Assembly (NCBI GenBank): GCA_903824675.1
Contig: CAIJXV010000006.1
Span: 1-46,694 of the forward strand
Source of the DNA: an uncultured bacterium
GTDB lineage: Bacteria; Verrucomicrobiota; Kiritimatiellia; CAIKKV01; CAIJXV01
DNA length: 46,694 bases
Direction: 5' to 3'
Part shown: piece by piece, positions 8,664 to 17,681 of the stretch
Numbering within the stretch: the first letter of the stretch is position 1
How the letters are laid out: each line of letters begins with the position of its first letter
Program-made: the position numbers and the translations under genes
The notes under the pieces: model-generated
Database searches by the model: none
The model's input: the letters and a program-made list of their open reading frames with translations, nothing else
Told to the model about the DNA's origin: nothing

Positions 8664-10221
8664 ATGGCGATTCTCCTTCCGCCCAACGTTTGCGGCGAAT
8701 TGCCGCCGAAATAATATGAAACAGTGTCCAGATCGTGAAGGCCGACAGAAATGCATTACCGGTAATCAGTCGCACCGGGCAGGTTTCAGCCCAGAGGGCA
8801 TAAACCGGCGCAATCACGTTTGCCCCCACCAGTAAAATCTGGGGCAAAACCGCGAGAATGGCCGGTCGGTTCCGGAAGGTCTGACTGGCTGGGCCCACAT
8901 TATTGGAGTGATATCCGGGTTTCTTTTTTCCCTTCGGATAAAACAACGCCCGAATCACGTTGATGAAATGGACGGGAAACAGTCCGGCCAAATGCCGGAA
9001 TTGGTTGCCCGCCTGCCCGCCCAGGCACATATAATGGATCGATAATACCATCAAGAAGAAATAGAGGCCCCGGAGCACCAGGTAATGCCCGATGTTTTGT
9101 GAGAAGATCGCATTGCCGGTCAGGCAGGTCCACACGGGAAGCAGGAAAAAAAAGGGGAGCATGAACCCGGAAAAAATATAGGATTGGGCCACGGTTAAAT
9201 AATGAATTTTATTTTTGAACGACAATCCCTTTTTAAAGAGCGGATTGTCGAAAAAAAAGATCCGCATCGTGTCCAGCGCCCATTGGCCGCGTTGCTGGTA
9301 GACCCCCCAGATCGTGGTTGGCGACAAGCCCCGGCTGAGCGGATGATTGAAGTAGAACGAGCGCCATCCCCGTGCATGCAGTTCGTAGGACGTGGTTAAA
9401 TCCTCCACCAGATTCCAGGTGACAAACCCCCCGATGTCGTCCAGTGCGGCGCGCCGGTAAATCACCCCCGTGCCGCAGGCCATGGCGGTATCCATGTTGT
9501 CCATTGCCAATTGCACGACTCCGTAAAAAACCTCCGATTTGTTATAAAACGGGTCGTCGTCATAAACGAAATACCGCTGTTGTGATTGAACAAAAGCCAC
9601 TCGTTCAAATTTCATGTAGCCGGCGAGTTTTTCGATGATATCCGCGTCCGGAACCTGGTCGGCATCCATCGTTAAAATCAGTTCGCCGGATGAATGGGCC
9701 AGTCCGAAATTTAAGTTCCCGGCCTTGGCGTCGACCTGGGGAACTTCAGCGCGTTTGCGTGACAGGTAGTGGAAGCCCAAGCGTTGCGCCAAGGACTGGA
9801 CTTCATCCGAGGCCCCATCATCCAGGACATACACTTGAAGCGGACCCTTCCATCGGACCGATTTAATGGCTGATAACGTCTTGGAAATCACTTCTATCGG
9901 TTCGTGGTAAGTCGGCACAAAAATATCCACCGAATAATCCTTGGTGGGGGTCAAACTCATGTCTGGTTTGAAACGCAGGCGCCAGAGTCCGCCCATGGAA
10001 AGGATAAAGAGCCACAGGCAGAATGCCTCAAAGAAAATATAGAACCACGCGATGACCGGGTGTGAATGATTGTGATAGTAGACGGCCCAAATCAGGTAAC
10101 ACAGGCCCACCCCGATGGTTAAAATGGCGGTTATCTGAAATTTCAGGCGCCGGGGCGCGTCCTCCCGGTCATGGTAGCGCCGGTCACGGGGCGAACTCGA
10201 AACGGTTGGATCAGTTTTCAT
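8635..10221 (-). CDS. Membrane GT2 processive beta-glycan synthase (cellulose-synthase-like)
   Basis: A 528-aa inner-membrane glycosyltransferase family 2 synthase. Two N-terminal membrane helices (about residues 30-83) precede a cytosolic GT-A domain with D134-D135 (DDGAS), D186-x-D188 (DADQ) and the general-base Asp274 (VED). Four or five membrane helices follow. The Q-x-x-R-W processivity motif reads QRGQW (residues 310-314), with Gln where Arg is normal. There is no C-terminal PilZ domain, so it is shorter than BcsA (700-870 aa) and not obviously controlled by c-di-GMP. The start at 10221 is preferred because of an AAGGGG Shine-Dalgarno; an upstream GTG at 10314 is possible. It probably polymerises a UDP-sugar into a beta-glycan exported by the next two genes. 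Cellulose, curdlan-like and mixed-linkage glucans are all possible. Confidence 0.88.
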   Translation of the reverse strand: MKTDPTVSSSPRDRRYHDREDAPRRLKFQITAILTIGVGLCYLIWAVYYHNHSHPVIAWFYIFFEAFCLWLFILSMGGLWRLRFKPDMSLTPTKDYSVDIFVPTYHEPIEVISKTLSAIKSVRWKGPLQVYVLDDGASDEVQSLAQRLGFHYLSRKRAEVPQVDAKAGNLNFGLAHSSGELILTMDADQVPDADIIEKLAGYMKFERVAFVQSQQRYFVYDDDPFYNKSEVFYGVVQLAMDNMDTAMACGTGVIYRRAALDDIGGFVTWNLVEDLTTSYELHARGWRSFYFNHPLSRGLSPTTIWGVYQQRGQWALDTMRIFFFDNPLFKKGLSFKNKIHYLTVAQSYIFSGFMLPFFFLLPVWTCLTGNAIFSQNIGHYLVLRGLYFFLMVLSIHYMCLGGQAGNQFRHLAGLFPVHFINVIRALFYPKGKKKPGYHSNNVGPASQTFRNRPAILAVLPQILLVGANVIAPVYALWAETCPVRLITGNAFLSAFTIWTLFHIISAAIRRKRWAEGESPYEFYGIKES

Positions 10222-10611
10222 GTTGGACCACCCCTTGGGAAAGTCACTTGAAGTTACACCTATTATCGTGCTGTCTTGAGGGCCGCCGCCGGAGACCACG
10301 GGTTCCCTTTTCACTCGTAGCGTACACCAATGCAGGGTGAAGGGTAGTCCAGTTTGTCCGAAAAAAGTGTAGGTTATGGGGGAAGGACAGCTATCGGTGT
10401 TTGTCCTACAGAAAAGAAAGACAATACCCTTGTCCCAAAGACCGCCCAGCCAGTGTGGAATGGGAGTGATTGATCAAATGCACATGGGGGCGGCAGAACA
10501 CCCTATCCGGATGAATTTAAATTCAATCCGTCAGGTTCTTTTTCTGCACTCTCACGCGTTCGTGCCCGGCGCGACGCCCACCATTGCTACCCCGCATAGA
10601 AGTGACGGAGA
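10222..10611 (-). promoter_or_regulatory. 390-bp leader of the polysaccharide operon with repeated GGACAA motifs
   Basis: No credible gene is seen in this stretch. It should hold the promoter of the synthase operon and the end of the trpB transcript. The minus strand carries GGACAA three times (at 10354-10359, 10401-10406 and 10430-10435). One copy forms an inverted repeat AGGACA...TGTCCT (10384-10407, 12-nt spacer). A separate palindrome lies at 10508-10530. A stretch near the synthase start (about 10280-10310) superficially resembles part of a cobalamin riboswitch, but the core does not fit. Confidence 0.35.
10508..10530. promoter_or_regulatory. AT-rich palindrome, possible operator
   Basis: A perfect 14-bp palindrome TGAATTTAAATTCA (10512-10525) is extended by CGGA on the left and TCCG on the right, with one extra base breaking the symmetry. 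Such a dyad in a gene-free leader suits a dimeric regulator. It lies between trpB and the synthase operon, so its target is uncertain. Confidence 0.35.
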
Positions 10612-11982
10612 TCACAGGGCGGGGGGTACCGGCAATCCTTTAAGGGCCGCCAGCGAGCGTTGGAGTTCTTCTTCCGGCAGGCTGTAATTAACTAGTTTGC
10701 CGTCGAAGTACGCCTGATATCCGCTCAAATCCATGAGCCCATGGCCGGACCAATTGATGAGGATGACCTTTTCCTTGCCTTCTTCGCGGGCCGTGTTGGC
10801 TTCCTCGATGGCGCAGGCGATGGCATGTGCGGTTTCAGGCGCCGGGATGAAGCCTTCGGTGCGAGCCCAGAGCACGGCGGCCTTGTAGCAGTCCAATTGC
10901 ATCATGGCGCGGGCTTCGATCAAGCCTTCGCGCATGGCATGGCTGACGAGGGGGGCCATGCCATGATAGCGCAGACCGCCGGCATGGATGGGCGGCGGAA
11001 TGAACGTATGGCCGATGGTGTGCATGGCGAGGAGAGGGGTCATCATGGCGACATCGCCGGAATCATAGAGGTAGGGGGCGCGAGTCATCCGAGGACAGGC
11101 GGCGGGTTCAGCGGCAATAGCGCGAACTTCCCGTCCGTTGATTTTATCCAGCAGGAAGGGGAAACTAATACCTGCGAAATTTGATCCGCCCCCGGCGCAA
11201 CCGATGACGATGTCGGGGTAAAGATTGATTTTCTGGAATTGCTTGCGCGCTTCCAATCCGATGATGGTCTGGTGCAGGCAGACATGATTGAGCACGCTAC
11301 CGAGGCAGTAACGGGTATCTTTTGAAGTGACGCAATCCTCGATGGCTTCGCTGATGGCGATGCCGAGGCTTCCGGGCGTATCCGGTTGTTCGGCGAGAAT
11401 CTTCCGGCCGATCTGGGTGCTGGGGTTGGGGCTCGGAACGCATTCGGCTCCCCAGGTTTGCATCATTATTTTTCGGAAGGGTTTTTGCTCGAAGCTGATG
11501 CGGACCATATAGACTTTGCACTCAAGTCCCATGAGTTTGCAACCGAGTGCGATTGCACTGCCCCACTGGCCGGCACCGGTTTCGCTGGTGAGCCGTTTGA
11601 TTCCGAATTCCCGGTTATAATAGGCCTGGGCGATGGCGGTATTGGTCTTGTGGCTGCCGGCGGGGGAGACGCCTTCGTTTTTGTAGAAAATCTTGGCTGG
11701 GGTTTTGAGCGCTTTTTCGAGGCCGACGGCGCGGATGAGGGGGGAGGGGCGCCATTTGGTAAGAATGGCAAGGATTTCCTCCGGAATGGGAATCCAGCGC
11801 TGGGTGGAGACTTCCTGCTCAATCAGGTTCATGGGAAAGACGGGAGCGAGGTCGCCCGGGCCGACGGGCTTGCCGTCTTTACCCAAGGGCGGAGGGACGG
11901 AGTGGGGGAAATCGGCTTGGATATTGTACCATTCGCGAGGGATCTCATGGTCTTCGAGAACAACTTTGACAGGTTCGAACAT
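10612..11982 (-). CDS. trpB: Tryptophan synthase beta chain, TrpB2 type
   Basis: PLP-dependent enzyme of 456 aa that condenses indole and serine to tryptophan. The N-terminal extension (residues 1-75, starting MFEPVKVVLED) and the overall length are typical of the TrpB2 subgroup rather than the approximately 400-aa TrpB1. The PLP lysine lies in SPAGSHKTNTA; the phosphate-binding glycine loop is CAGGGSNFAG, and ETGAGQWG is the COMM-domain neighbourhood. AAAGGA precedes the ATG at 11982; a longer frame to 12078 is rejected because a good promoter lies inside it. No trpA or other trp genes are nearby. TrpB2 proteins often work alone on free indole, and some use O-phosphoserine, so the physiological role may be indole salvage. 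Confidence 0.93.
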   Translation of the reverse strand: MFEPVKVVLEDHEIPREWYNIQADFPHSVPPPLGKDGKPVGPGDLAPVFPMNLIEQEVSTQRWIPIPEEILAILTKWRPSPLIRAVGLEKALKTPAKIFYKNEGVSPAGSHKTNTAIAQAYYNREFGIKRLTSETGAGQWGSAIALGCKLMGLECKVYMVRISFEQKPFRKIMMQTWGAECVPSPNPSTQIGRKILAEQPDTPGSLGIAISEAIEDCVTSKDTRYCLGSVLNHVCLHQTIIGLEARKQFQKINLYPDIVIGCAGGGSNFAGISFPFLLDKINGREVRAIAAEPAACPRMTRAPYLYDSGDVAMMTPLLAMHTIGHTFIPPPIHAGGLRYHGMAPLVSHAMREGLIEARAMMQLDCYKAAVLWARTEGFIPAPETAHAIACAIEEANTAREEGKEKVILINWSGHGLMDLSGYQAYFDGKLVNYSLPEEELQRSLAALKGLPVPPAL

Positions 11983-12029
11983 GGTGATTCCTTTCCATAG
12001 GCGGATATAGAGTCCAACGGAACGGAAGA

Positions 12030-12057
12030 AATATACGTTAACTGTTTCTGTTTGCAA
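12030..12057 (-). promoter_or_regulatory. Predicted sigma-70-type promoter of trpB
   Basis: On the minus strand TTGCAA (12052-12057) is followed after 16 bp by TATATT (12030-12035). Transcription would start near 12023, about 40 nt before the trpB ATG at 11982. A TATAAT at 12094-12099 on the plus strand may serve the divergent lyase gene, but its -35 box is poor. Confidence 0.5.
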
Positions 12058-12162
12058 GAACAAAACAGATGAAGACAACGTAATGTTGCGCTATATAATA
12101 GAACAAAACAAAAAGATAAAGAAGACAGGATCGGTTTGTACTGGAAGGATGGGTGGAAGATT

Positions 12163-14145
12163 ATGGCGGAAGAGTCGACGATTGAATGGGTCTGCACCCA
12201 GTACCGGGAGCGGGTCAAGGCTTTATTCGAAATGCTTGATCTCGAACGCGATGGCCTGCAGGCTGTGAAGGCGGCGGTTGCGGGGGACGACCCCATCGGG
12301 GCGTGTACGGCGTTGCTGGCATACTACCGCCAAGGTCATTCGGGAACGTGGTTGCGTTGGCCTGCGGTCCGCCCAGGGTTTACCCGGGACAAGTCGGCCG
12401 ATGCCATCCTCAACGATAAGTTTTCGTTTTATGGACAGACGGACCGCGTCCCCCGCACACCCGGCGGCGGCCTGGAGTGGACGCATCCGGGACCGTCTGA
12501 CGATTGGGAATGGACGCTTGCGCTCAACCGTCATTTTCACTTGGGGCAATTACTCGATGCGTATCGGGTCACGGGCAACAGCGAATATGTCCTGCGGATT
12601 GACGAACATATTCGCGACTGGATAAGCGCCAGTCTGCCGTATCCCGCGCGCAGTAACGCAACGGCCATCTGGAGAGGGCTTGAAATTAGTTTCCGGGCAA
12701 AAATATGGGCACAGGTTTTTTTCGGTTTGCAGCAAGACGCGTTGTTTACCCCCGCGGCACGGTTGCTCATGCTCACCAGCCTTCCTGAACATGCCCATCA
12801 CCTGCGACACTTCCATAATCCCAGCAGTAATTGGACCACCATGGAGCTTTCTGCGCTGGGGATGATTGCCGCTGCCTGGCCGGAATATCGAGAGTCTCCG
12901 GCCTGGCTTAATTATGCTTCCGCTACGCTCACTCGCGAATTGGCGAAACAGGTTTACCCCGACGGTGCGCAGCATGAGCTGACGAGTCATTACCATTGGG
13001 TCGCCTTGAGCAACTTTGAACAGTTTGCCGATATCTGCCGGGGCGCGGGACTTTCCTTGCCGGATGAATATGGTGCCCGGCTGGAGAGCATGTGGCAGTA
13101 TCTTGCATTCACCCTGCGCCCCGATGGTCACGGGTTGCTCAACAACGATTCCGATCTCGACGACAATCGCGACCGTGTACTCAAGGCGGCGAAAATATAC
13201 AATCGTCCAGATTGGGCTTATATCGCCAGTCATGGCGCCAAAGGGGACCTGCCGGAAGGCGGCCCCTCGTTCATATTTCCCTGGGCCGGCCAACTCGTCT
13301 TTCGAAGCGGGTGGGAGACGGACGCCCTTTGGGCTTTTTTTGACTTGGGCCCGTTTGGAACGGCGCACCAGCACAATGACAAACTACACCTTTCGGTTTC
13401 GGCCTTTGGTCGCGATCTGATCGTCGATTCGGGCCGCTTTACCTACTCCGGAAAAGATGTGCACTTCCGGAATCATTATGCCTTGGTCTCGCGGGCGCAT
13501 AATGTGATTCTCCTCGACGGCAAGGGCCAAGGGCCGGGTCCCTTATGTGCCCAGGCGCCGATTGCCGAGAATGATTATTCCATCTCCTCTGGGATGACGT
13601 TCGCGAGGGGGACGTGTGACCATTTTGATGCCCTGCTCGGGCAGGCCGTTCACACCCGTGTCGTTATTTGTCACTCAAACAATTTTATCATCGTAGCCGA
13701 CCGAATTGAGACCGATCGGGCTCGCTCCCTTGAAACGCTATGGCACTGGCATCCGCGGTGTACGGTGGTGATGGACGGCCAGACGGTCCTTTCGACCGAC
13801 GAAGGCTTGGGAAATCTGCGGATTGTCCCGGTGGCCGGGTTTTCTTGGAATAGTAGGGTACTGAAGGGGCAGGAGGATCCGCACCTGCAGGGCTGGTACA
13901 GCGAGCGGTACAATAAATGGGAACCCAATCCCACCGCGGTTTTGACCGCCGATATTGATGGAACCACGTCGTTCGCCTGGCTGCTGCTGCCAGCGCGGGG
14001 AAAGGTGCGAATGGTCCGGGGTGAGATTCTCGATACTACCGCGGATGCCCTACGCTTGAGGATCCAAATTCAGGGTGAAGCGGCGTTGACCTTCAGTGTC
14101 CCGTGGCGGAATCGCGTGCCGGTGGTGGAATTGGATGGTCCCTGA
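12163..14145 (+). CDS. Heparinase II/III family polysaccharide lyase-like protein
   Basis: A 660-aa protein with the two-part architecture of the family. An N-terminal alpha/alpha-toroid (about residues 60-350) contains the helix-pair segment SSNWTTMELSALG and the HYHW motif, usual sites of the catalytic Asn/His/Tyr residues. A C-terminal beta-sandwich begins near residue 380 with the hallmark GPFGTAHQHNDKLHL, whose histidines bind metal or substrate. The family cleaves acidic polysaccharides such as heparin, heparan and alginate by beta-elimination. No signal peptide is visible, so it may act on imported oligosaccharides. ATG at 12163 is chosen because GGAAG precedes it; an in-frame TTG at 12136 is less likely. 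The substrate is unknown. Confidence 0.85.
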   Translation: MAEESTIEWVCTQYRERVKALFEMLDLERDGLQAVKAAVAGDDPIGACTALLAYYRQGHSGTWLRWPAVRPGFTRDKSADAILNDKFSFYGQTDRVPRTPGGGLEWTHPGPSDDWEWTLALNRHFHLGQLLDAYRVTGNSEYVLRIDEHIRDWISASLPYPARSNATAIWRGLEISFRAKIWAQVFFGLQQDALFTPAARLLMLTSLPEHAHHLRHFHNPSSNWTTMELSALGMIAAAWPEYRESPAWLNYASATLTRELAKQVYPDGAQHELTSHYHWVALSNFEQFADICRGAGLSLPDEYGARLESMWQYLAFTLRPDGHGLLNNDSDLDDNRDRVLKAAKIYNRPDWAYIASHGAKGDLPEGGPSFIFPWAGQLVFRSGWETDALWAFFDLGPFGTAHQHNDKLHLSVSAFGRDLIVDSGRFTYSGKDVHFRNHYALVSRAHNVILLDGKGQGPGPLCAQAPIAENDYSISSGMTFARGTCDHFDALLGQAVHTRVVICHSNNFIIVADRIETDRARSLETLWHWHPRCTVVMDGQTVLSTDEGLGNLRIVPVAGFSWNSRVLKGQEDPHLQGWYSERYNKWEPNPTAVLTADIDGTTSFAWLLLPARGKVRMVRGEILDTTADALRLRIQIQGEAALTFSVPWRNRVPVVELDGP

Positions 14146-14243
14146 CAAGCCTCCGGCAAGTAGCGGGTTCCTAACTCGTCGGCTCACCTATTCCTCATCC
14201 GTGGGAACCGAGAGTTCTTTAGACCATCTCCTACGCGCTTATC

Positions 14244-17200
14244 CTAAAGGTACCCTTTTTCGCGCAGGGCGGTATCCAGGGCCATGTTGAGTTCACCCAG
14301 AATGGCACTTGTTTTTTCGGGGGTCTCGGTCCAGGCGAGGATTTCGATGGAAAGATTGGCGGACGTGACCGTGCGGACCTCGACGGTTGGCGCGGGGGCC
14401 GAGACGATAAGCGGGTTTTTACGGACAATACCGCCCACGAGTTCGGAAACATCAGCGAGATTGGCGGTGCGGAGGATGACGAGGGGAATATGCAGACGGG
14501 TACGCCGGGAAGGGTTGGTCCAATTGACGATATTGGCGGTGACGAAGGAGCCGTTGGGCACGAGGACGGTGATGCCGTCATCGGTATTAATGACGGTATT
14601 GCGGAATCCGATTTCCCGGACCGTGCCTCGTTGGCCGCCGACATCGATATAATCTCCGACGCGAATGGTCCGCCCAAAATGAATGAGGAGGCTGCTGACG
14701 AAGTTATTGATGATATTCTGGAGTCCGAAGCCGAGACCGACGGTGATGGCGCCGGCGAGGAGGGCGAGATTCTGGAGTGAGGAGCCGGCGACATTCAGTC
14801 CGACGACGAAACCCAGCAGGATGATGAGATACCCGAGAATGGATCCGAAAGTGGCGCGGGTCGTGGCATCCATGGGCGTCCGGCTCAGGACTTTTTCCAG
14901 AAAAAGGGATTTGAGCCGGCGTGAAAGCCAGATAAAGAAGAGGAAGACGAGGATCCCGCGGGTCAGGCTGCCGACGGTCATGCCTCCGAAGATCCCGTGG
15001 TGCCAGATGGCGCAAAGGGCCTGGAGTCCGATCAGAAAGATGTGGACGACGTGCTGGACGGGGGCAGGGGTATTGGGGGCGAGGAGGAATCGATTGATCA
15101 GTTGCCACCCGAGGAGGCTGATGAGGGTGAGTCCGACCCCGGCGAGGAGGAATTGGGCGGCGCGGAGGATCAGGGATCGCCAGACGCCGGCCGACATTTT
15201 ACGGGTGAGTCCCCAATGGAGGACGGCATTCCCCACGAGATTGATCGCCAGCCAGAGGAAGGCCATGCCGGTGAAGCGGCCGATAGACTGGGCAAAGGCG
15301 TCGAGGCTGGCGAGGCGAGGGAGGATGGCCAGGGTGCAAACGCCGATGCAGATCCAGGCGATGGATCCTCCGGTCAACCGGAGCAGAATATGATTGGAAT
15401 GCCGGCTGAGGAACCGGCCGAGTAGCGTGGGGTGAAAGAGGAGACGGAAGAAAGCAAAACAAATTCCCAACAGGGCCAGTCGCGCGAGCAGGGTTTGGAG
15501 GGTCCAGGCGTTGATCGCCGGGGCGGCGGCGAAATACAAGGGTGCGATCAGGGCTAGAATCAAAGAGGCGGTGTTCAGGGCACAGAACAAGGCGCCGCGC
15601 AGGGAGGCGGAGGGAGGCGGCTGAAAATTCGCAGCCCCTGCGAGGGCGGCGGAGCGGATGAGGATCCAAACGAAGAAAACCGGCCCGGTATATCCCAGAA
15701 TTTGGAGCCCGGGATTGAAGGGGAAAACCGCGGCAACGGAAAGGCCGATGAGTGTCCAGGGCAGGGCTTGAAGGATTTCAGCGATCAGGAATCGTCCGGG
15801 CGCCGAAGCATGTCCCCGGCGCAGGCGCTTGGCTCCGAGCCGGGCAATGAAGAGCAGGACCAGTCCGGCAAGACCGCCGAGCAGCAGGATACTGAGCGAA
15901 GGATATTCGGTGATATGAGCCGCCTGATTGGCATAGACCTGGGTGGCGAAAACGAGATCCGCTCCTGCGCGGCAGACAAAATCGCCGAGTTGGGCGAGCG
16001 ACATCCATTCCAGGCGCGAATCCGATTGACGCCAAAGAAGCGCGGTCGTTTGGCGGTCCAGTTCGGCGAGGGTGGTGCGACCATGGGTGAGCCAGTCCCG
16101 GGCGAGTTGTAGACGGTCTGCGAGTAGCGCCCGTTGAAAGGTCAGATAGAGCAATTCGGTGGCGGAGGCATCCTCAGAAGGGGTTGGCATGAGCTCGGAC
16201 CAGAAGGTCGCGAGATCAGGTTCAATCTGGTGGGGAGGCGGCAGGGACTCGCCGGCCGGGCGTTGAATTCGACCGGTCAGGCTTGTGAGCAAGCGGGATG
16301 CTTTTGAGTGTTCGATGGTCCGGGAGGCCCGCGCCGTTTCGATCTGGCGATCAGTCTTTTCGAGCAAGGCTTTCAGGCTGAAGACATATTCGTCAGAAGT
16401 TTTGAGGCTGTCGCGGAGGAGCCGTTCTTCTTGTTCGATGACCTTGGGTGAGCCAGCCTTGGCGGAAGCGTCGAGGCGATCGGCCTGTTCATGGGCGAAA
16501 GCGGCAATGGCTTTTTGCAGGGCGAGAAACTCATCCCAGGCGGCGGCTTCGGCTTCCCATCGGGCCCCGATTCGTTGTTGCCTGGTATAGTCGCCCTGGA
16601 GCACGGGTATGTTTTCGGCCGACGCATCGCTGCTGATCCGATGGAGCAGGGCTTCCGCCGCCTGTGCGGCCGCTGCGGCCGACTGGTTGGCGGTCTTGAT
16701 CCGGGCTTTGACTTCAGTCCGAAAAGCGGCGAGATCGGTGTCGGCCTGTTGGGCTCGGAGTTGGGCGGCTTCGGCCCGTTGCGCGAGATCTTTGATTCGC
16801 AGGGCTTCGGAAAAAACGCGGAGGATCTGGAAATCGGATCGGGCGAAAGCGAGATTGCGCCCCGCGTTGCGTTCGAGGGAATGGTTGAAGACGGCCCATT
16901 CCCGTTGGATTTCGATACGCCGGAGGAGCAGAGACTGGCGATTTTCAAGGGTTTTTTTCAGGGCCGCGTCAGGGGTGCCGGCCGCAGTGGCTTTGAGCGC
17001 CGATCGCACTTCCTGGAGGTCGTGGTCGATACGCTCGATTTCGGCGAAGGCGTTTTCGCGGCGAGCGCGGTATTTACGGATTTGGGACCGCTGTTGATCG
17101 ATTTCCTTCAGGGCCTCCCCGACGCGGGAATCGCGATTGGCGATATTTTCCGGCGTTGCGAGCAGAACCTTCAGGTCCAGGCGTAACGCCAGATCGAGTG

Positions 17201-17681
17201 ATTCGGCGCGATGCTGCCAGGTTCCGGCCTCGCGCTCATATTCCTGACTGCGTTTCTGGAGCAAGGCCAGGTGGTCTTCCGAAACATCGATGCGGTCCTG
17301 GATCGCGGCCGATTCGGTTCGGATGCGACGGATGGCAGGGGAGTCGTCGCGGACCAACTGGGCGACCCATTCCTTTTGGACGAGGGCCAGATTGGATCGG
17401 CCGGTTTGAATTTCGGTTTCCAGCCGTTGGATCTCGGCCGATTGATTCGAGCGGGTTTGGCCGGCGATATGCTTGGTGGTATCGGCCAGTTGACGGGCCT
17501 GATCCCGTTCCGCCGAATAATGGGATTCCTGCGCAGGGGTAAGCGCGGCCCGGGCGGGGAAGGCGAGGAGGCCGGCCGCCAGAATCGAAAGGCAGAACGC
17601 AAAACGCGGTCGGGGGTTCAGTGTTCGGGGTTCGGGAAAACTAAAAACTTTTGACTGCGGTTCCGTGGAGTTTCTGTTCAT
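14244..17681 (-). CDS. Giant MscS/MscK-family mechanosensitive channel
   Basis: An 1145-aa inner-membrane channel with the architecture of E. coli MscK. A signal peptide (cleavage near residue 45, FPARA) precedes a long periplasmic coiled-coil region rich in Ala, Glu and Arg (about 46-550), then several hydrophobic segments (about 580-1000). The MscS core near the C-terminus contains GLGFGLQNIINNFVSS, the pore helix and beta-domain entry, and the VGDYIDVGGQRGTVREIG stretch. It would release small solutes on hypo-osmotic shock. The start has AGGA 6 nt upstream. The first 35 residues are unusual (Arg/Pro-rich PEPRTLNPRPR) and are encoded by a GGTTC-type intergenic repeat that has extended into the gene. 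It lies 59 bp downstream of the GH31 gene on the same strand. Confidence 0.9.
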   Translation of the reverse strand: MNRNSTEPQSKVFSFPEPRTLNPRPRFAFCLSILAAGLLAFPARAALTPAQESHYSAERDQARQLADTTKHIAGQTRSNQSAEIQRLETEIQTGRSNLALVQKEWVAQLVRDDSPAIRRIRTESAAIQDRIDVSEDHLALLQKRSQEYEREAGTWQHRAESLDLALRLDLKVLLATPENIANRDSRVGEALKEIDQQRSQIRKYRARRENAFAEIERIDHDLQEVRSALKATAAGTPDAALKKTLENRQSLLLRRIEIQREWAVFNHSLERNAGRNLAFARSDFQILRVFSEALRIKDLAQRAEAAQLRAQQADTDLAAFRTEVKARIKTANQSAAAAAQAAEALLHRISSDASAENIPVLQGDYTRQQRIGARWEAEAAAWDEFLALQKAIAAFAHEQADRLDASAKAGSPKVIEQEERLLRDSLKTSDEYVFSLKALLEKTDRQIETARASRTIEHSKASRLLTSLTGRIQRPAGESLPPPHQIEPDLATFWSELMPTPSEDASATELLYLTFQRALLADRLQLARDWLTHGRTTLAELDRQTTALLWRQSDSRLEWMSLAQLGDFVCRAGADLVFATQVYANQAAHITEYPSLSILLLGGLAGLVLLFIARLGAKRLRRGHASAPGRFLIAEILQALPWTLIGLSVAAVFPFNPGLQILGYTGPVFFVWILIRSAALAGAANFQPPPSASLRGALFCALNTASLILALIAPLYFAAAPAINAWTLQTLLARLALLGICFAFFRLLFHPTLLGRFLSRHSNHILLRLTGGSIAWICIGVCTLAILPRLASLDAFAQSIGRFTGMAFLWLAINLVGNAVLHWGLTRKMSAGVWRSLILRAAQFLLAGVGLTLISLLGWQLINRFLLAPNTPAPVQHVVHIFLIGLQALCAIWHHGIFGGMTVGSLTRGILVFLFFIWLSRRLKSLFLEKVLSRTPMDATTRATFGSILGYLIILLGFVVGLNVAGSSLQNLALLAGAITVGLGFGLQNIINNFVSSLLIHFGRTIRVGDYIDVGGQRGTVREIGFRNTVINTDDGITVLVPNGSFVTANIVNWTNPSRRTRLHIPLVILRTANLADVSELVGGIVRKNPLIVSAPAPTVEVRTVTSANLSIEILAWTETPEKTSAILGELNMALDTALREKGYL

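Noticed and set aside
10261-10345. Cobalamin-riboswitch-like stretch (AAAGGGAA followed by GC-rich arms on the minus strand)
   Set aside because: Only the AAAGGGAA part fits; the conserved core spacing and the closing arms do not, and the downstream genes have no link to B12.
10376-10687. 103-codon open frame in the synthase-trpB spacer
   Set aside because: It runs into the 3' end of trpB on the other strand and shows no coding character.
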